From Metridium senile (Eukaryota > Cnidaria > Anthozoa > Actiniaria > Metridiidae), in assembly GCA_949775045.1 (NCBI GenBank), contig OX459095.1, positions 18,962,311 through 19,026,310 of the forward strand: a stretch of 64,000 nt of DNA, written 5' to 3'. Below, piece by piece: positions 59,500-64,000 of this stretch. The position numbers were made by a program, and so were the translations under genes. Each line of letters opens with the position of its first letter. The first letter of the stretch is position 1. The notes beneath the pieces are model-generated. The model did no database searches. It saw nothing but the letters and a program-made list of their open reading frames with translations, and was not told the DNA's origin.

Positions 59500-59645
59500 T
59501 CAAGCTTTTTCTTGTATGTATCTTGTATGTATTTATGTATTTAGCTTTTTCTTGTATGTATCTTGTATGTATTTAACTAACTGCGGATAGTAATTATTTA
59601 TGTAATGTAAAAATGAAAAAAATTAGAATAAAGTTGTTGTTGTTT

Positions 59646-59676
<31 letters not shown>
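59500..59676 (+). mobile_element. repeat-derived tail with (TTG)n
   Basis: A direct duplication of TTTCTTGTATGTATCTTGTA, then TTAGAATAAAG and a (TTG)n run, resembling the 3' end of a LINE or SINE. Confidence 0.45.
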
Positions 59677-59972
59677 ATCATCGCCTTTCCAAATCACTTG
59701 TCCTTTGTTTCAGTTTACTTCTCAACTCCTGGATACCTCCCCTCCCCTCCCCCTTCCCAATCCCCTCCCCTAAGGGTAGGATAGGAAGTATTTTTAGTCT
59801 CTGTGCTTCTTTCACGACGTTACATTCGTTACAGTCAACGCATTTCACGCATGAACACTAAACTTGAACTTTTGAAAACAATATTCGATTATTCAAAAGG
59901 AATATTCGATTAATAAAAATAAATATTTGATTATTAAAAATAAATATTAGATTATTGAAAATGAACATCGAT

Positions 59973-60389
59973 TACAGTACTTACCCGCTTATAAGAACCT
60001 GAAAATATCAATTTAGACCCCATTCACATAAGAATCTATTTAGCCTAAAATTTGAAACAGGTTCTTATTTTAGAAAATGAACCTCAAAAAATCTTCAGGC
60101 AAAAAGAAAAGACATGACTCAAAAGTAGTGAACTTGAACATGTATACACACTCTAATACTGAGAATTGAAATATCTACTAAAATGGGTCATGGTCACATA
60201 CTGTCTGAAAGCCAGACCAGTTTTGGCATTAAATTAATATACATGCCCTTCTACCAGCCACGGGTGTATAAAATATTTTAAAATATTTAAGAACCTAAAT
60301 AGCCTAAAATTCCGCTAAACACCATTTACATAAGAACCCGTTTAGGCTCAATTTGAAAAATGGGTTCTTATAAACGGGTAAGTACTGTA
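59973..60389. mobile_element. pogo-like MITE directly upstream of a truncated BTB-PHR copy
   Basis: TACAGTACTTACCCGCTTAT and its complement bound the element. Internal AAGAACC/GGTTCTTA words repeat. It lies between a relic of the BTB gene 5' flank (59780-59825, similar to 63780-63835) and the surviving PHR-coding part. Confidence 0.8.
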
Positions 60390-60411
60390 TTCAAAATCAA
60401 TATTCAAATCT

Positions 60412-61066
60412 TTGAAGAAGAGGCCATCCGACTGATTAGATTTCCTCTCATGACACAAAAGAGCTTTGTTGGATCTGTTCTTCCTTGTAAAATATTGAAC
60501 ATGGATGAAGTGACAGAATTGTTTCAGTTTTTCAATGCTTTTACGTTGACAACAATCAACTTCATTGAAAAGAAAAGGTACGGACCTGTCATAATTCCTG
60601 GTATCCGTTTCAGCATGATTTGTGATGGATTGACCTATCATGCTGGTAATAGAGATGGTGTGGGCTTCTCTGTAAACAAAGATGTTGATCTGGTTGGTGT
60701 ACAAATCTTTGGATCAGAAAGGGCAGAATATGATGTTGATTTACAACTCATAGGAGGTACTAACTCCCATTTTGCATCATTTCCAAGGCATCTTCATCAT
60801 ATGTTACAGAGAGTAAAATGATAGATGGCTTGTACTATGGATTTACTGTTACCCTTGATAAAGCTGTCAGACTGGAACCAGGTGTTAAGTATACCATTCT
60901 TGCCAAAATAGAAGGACCACCATCATACTATGGGAAACTGGGGAAAGAAAGTGTGACATGTGATCATGATATCACAGTCACTTACACACTAAATGTTCAT
61001 TAATCCCAGTTCCTGATGCATCAGTTGAAGGTCAGTTCCCAACTCTTATTTTTAGAAAGGTGTAAT
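60412..61066 (+). pseudogene. BTB-BACK-PHR paralogue, 5'-truncated and frameshifted
   Basis: Starts within the BACK-PHR linker (EEAIRLIRFPLMTQKSFVG) and continues through the PHR domain with high identity to 31635-32244. A frameshift near 60750-60785 is followed by the correct frame from SSSYVTES (60790). A premature stop after VTYTLNVH precedes the conserved FPTL/RKV end, which remains readable to 61066 in another frame. The BTB and BACK parts are missing. Non-functional unless unusual splicing repairs it. Confidence 0.8.
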
Positions 61067-61629
61067 ACAACTGCAAGTTCAATTTTACTGAATCATAATA
61101 AAAAGTTAGAGAATTAATCATTATAATTTGTATCAGGATTTATTATATTTTTAGAGAGATTACATGGTGTCAAACACCTCTATACTGAACGGCTGGAACC
61201 AATGAACATTTCTGGTTTAACAAGGGTTCTGGTTTATTGAGTTTCTTTGCAACCTTAATTGTTGAAGTTCAAAACATTTGGCCTTCACATTTCTAAGAGT
61301 GATTTCTATGCCTTCAGTAATTAGTACTGATCATGTTATCCTTTGCTTAGCTCCTTATCAATGATGGACACTTTGAAATACACTTGTATTGTTTTTAGTC
61401 TTTTAAATTAAAACAAAGGCCTATTAAAATGAGGTAAATCCTATTTTCTGTTATTGATTGAAGTTCCAGTTTCATGAGTTTTTCCAGTTGTAACATCTAC
61501 TTTTAACATGATAACACATTTTAACATGCTAATAAATAAAATGATATGCTAATAAACTTGGTATTGTTGACCATACAGTTTATCAAAAATTGCTTATTGC
61601 ATGACAATTAATATTAACATCACAATTTC

Positions 61630-61935
61630 CCCGGGGGGACTCCCTTATAAAAGGGGGCAGGGGTCCTTGTCGTCTCTTTTAGGTGTTTTGGTCCCGCTTA
61701 GGGTGATAATAACGAGAATGCCCACCAACTGAGGTTTTGTGGTCCCTTTTAGGGTATAAGATCAACAACAATGCTTCTGTTCAAAGATTGTTTTTATTTT
61801 AATCCCCTTCAGTCTGGTCCCTCTTTGGGGTGAAATTTCATCACTGCCACACCCATCATCTCAAAATATATTTTAGGGGTCATTTTCAGAATTTCCGAAG
61901 AGGACCCCCGCCCCCTTTTATAAAGGCCGTGAATC
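61630..61935. mobile_element. MITE with GC-rich inverted ends
   Basis: TTATAAAAGGGGGCAGGGGT on the left is inverted as ACCCCCGCCCCCTTTTATAA on the right. The interior has GGTCCCTTTTAGGG-type words. Exact boundaries are unclear. Confidence 0.6.
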
Positions 61936-62562
61936 GAACCCAGGAAAAAAAACAAAATCCATATATGGTAAAAATGACCAGTGTTTATGGATGATTACTT
62001 GGTTATGTTTTGATATTAAAGATCCGAGTATGATAATTTGCAACACCAGCCATGCAAATCTTTTAAACAAACATCAATATTAATTCATCAATACGCTTGA
62101 AATAATAAAGCTATTGCCTGGATTTCTCTGTTCCCTATATATCCCTTTAATATTAGGTATCTGCAATAAGATCTAAAAGAGCATATTTTTATACCCTTTT
62201 AAAGAAGTTTTAACTTCTTTTTAAAAAAACGAAATGAAAACTACCAACATTCAAAGTTTGTTTACTTTTCGTATAAAGTTAACAATGCTCAAAGACTGGG
62301 CATTTCTGAGGTTCAAAAACGACTTATTATTTTGGTTTCTTTAATGTTTCTTCAAGGACTGACAAAGATACGTTTATTGTTGATATAAAACCAGGAAGAT
62401 ATCACGAAAGTGAAATAAACATAATTTCCAACAAACAAAACGCAAATAAACATACTAAAAAACCCAGCTCAGTCGGATCAGTACAAGTTACCATTGACGA
62501 ATTCGAAATACTCAGTATTTGAAATATTCAGTGAACTGTCAGTCAAATATAGTGAGTGCTGT

Positions 62563-62781
62563 TACAGTGCGAATCGAAAAACCGTGGGCACCCAGAAATA
62601 TTTTAGAAATCGTTTATTGTTCGTATAACAACTCAGAAACAACTATATCACCGCAAGAAGTTTGACTGATGTGTAGTAGGATAATTTTTTTGTAGTTAGA
62701 GTTATTTGTGAGTTGTTTAACGAACAATAAACGATTTATAAAATATTTCTGGGTGCCCACGGTTTTTTGATTCGCACTGTA
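62563..62781. mobile_element. MITE with TACAGTGCGAATC termini
   Basis: The ends TACAGTGCGAATCGAAAAAC and the following 22 bp are inverted at the right. A half copy lies at 49620-49665 in the 5.5-kb transposon. Confidence 0.85.
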
Positions 62782-63869
62782 AATGGATATATTGATGTAA
62801 CTGTTTGATTTGTGTAAATCTGACCCCTTGACATATTAAGTACAAATTAATGCCTGTCCTGCAAAGACGCAAAATAATTTCCAGACCTTCTACGTTCTAC
62901 GGAATAAAAAAATGTTTTTAAACAATTTTTGAACATCTTCAATTTTTTTTTATTTTTTAGAGGCTCGTCAAATTCACTATAGTTATCGTCCTTGAAAACT
63001 TCATTCTGACGCACTAATTCAAAAAAATAAATTCTATATGTATTGTTTTAAATTCAGAAACTTTTAAAACTTAGGATTCTAAACAAGTTAAGTTGGATCT
63101 TTAAGAATTTGTAAAATCTATTTTTGGGAAATGTCCGCAGCTGCGCTCCGAGCAAGCTAGTGAAAATGCCAGTTTTTGGTGAACATTCCGACGGAGCCGT
63201 TCAAAAGTGTGTTTGGAGTCTTTCCAATTACAATAAAAATCGGTACAAATTTTAGTTTAATAGAACTTTAAAAGTAACAGTTTTAGATAACTCCAAAATA
63301 TCAAAGTTAAGAAATTTATATTTCTTTTGTTTACTCCAGTTATAATGACTTAGAATTTCTAATTAAAATATTGTAAAGGAATAGATTTTTCAATTAGATT
63401 TGGATGCGAAAAAAACTCTCCCAATTTGACTGATAAAAAAAGTAATATATCTTAAAGACATGATTACATGCTTTACACGTTTTCTTGAAATGTGATTCTT
63501 AAACAGAAACAAAAATGTTCAGTAACTGATTCTGACAGTGACTCAAACAAAAATATGCAAATTATCACAATCAACCTCCCCCACCCCTCCCTTAAGCAAA
63601 TAACAAAATAATACCAGAAAGAAGTCATCGTTGTTTTGCTTGATTTCAAATTTCTTCTCCCCGTGGGGGAGGGGGTAGTTACGGTACGCTGCATGGCAGG
63701 TGTAGGGTACCCTGGCAGAAAAGGAACGCATTTAATAAAACATCACTTCTCCGAATCGAAGTCTCTTCTCCGTATAGTGGAAGCACTTAGTCTCTGTCCT
63801 TCTTTCACAACTTGACTTTAGTTAAAACAAAATATACAACGTTACCAAAATCTTCTGTTAGAAAGCAAA

Positions 63870-64000
63870 ATGGAGTCTTCAAACTGGCAACTTAAACTGT
63901 CTACTCACAGAGAACGTTGTAAGTACGCGTTCGACAATTCATTGTTCTGTGATGTCGAGTTCTCGGTTGCAGACTGTGATGGAAACAAAGTCACTGTTCC
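63870..64000 (+). CDS. BTB-BACK-PHR paralogue, copy 3 (5' end only)
   Basis: ATG followed by ESSNWQLKLSTHRERC and the same BTB start as the gene at 27834, with a few substitutions. Open to the window edge (43 codons). The upstream 90 bp are also similar, so the promoter was duplicated along with the gene. Confidence 0.85.
   Translation, partial: MESSNWQLKLSTHRERCKYAFDNSLFCDVEFSVADCDGNKVTV

Larger units (their letters stand above)
61067..63869. other. intergenic region with MITEs, upstream flank of BTB copy 3
   Basis: AT-rich, and no gene is supported. Two palindromic elements are listed separately. From about 63583 the sequence resembles the flank of the first BTB gene (CCCCTCCCTTA, then TATAGTGGAAG and ATATACAACGTTACC before the ATG). 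Confidence 0.6.

Overview
The window is animal nuclear DNA, most likely from an invertebrate. It has spliceosomal genes with GT-AG introns of a few hundred to a few thousand bases, AT-rich spacers, many micro- and minisatellites, LINE tails, LTR-retrotransposon wrecks and dozens of palindromic MITEs. I cannot name the phylum.

Layout. (1) 1-24057, + strand: the 3' part of a CLIP-170/CLIP1-type microtubule plus-end protein. I reconstruct 19 exons that stay in phase throughout: 1120 codons of coiled coil, then two CCHC zinc knuckles and a final two-codon exon giving the C-terminus -TF. The CAP-Gly domains must lie upstream of the window. Its introns hold most of the tandem repeats. (2) 24058-33628: a BTB-BACK-PHR (BTBD6/BTBD3-like) gene. 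A 1.3-kb foldback element sits in its upstream region, and its BTB domain is split by a 3.1-kb DNA transposon with a 6-bp target duplication. (3) 33629-45405: an apparently complete 11.8-kb DNA transposon with terminal inverted repeats (TIRs) and a 6-bp target duplication. It carries a RecQ-like helicase (+) and a five-exon ZAD/C2H2/DUF6589-like protein (-), transcribed toward each other from matching inverted promoter blocks, and has the same 7-bp tandem repeat inside both ends. (4) 46525-52039: a second 6-bp-duplication element of 5.5 kb with 1-kb TIRs containing an 18-bp tandem repeat. (5) 53590-59480: decayed Ty3/gypsy (+) and BEL/Pao (-) retrotransposons. (6) 59800-64000: two more BTB-PHR paralogues. 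One is truncated and frameshifted, with a MITE directly before its surviving part. The other begins at 63870 and leaves the window.

How parts fit together. CLIP1 and the BTB-PHR cluster are host genes. Much of the rest is mobile DNA. The strongest candidate for a poorly described system is the 11.8-kb helicase plus DUF6589 transposon. Two smaller elements share its TAYGG termini and 6-bp target duplications and may be moved by the same kind of machinery. All protein family assignments are from recognition of motifs, not from searches.
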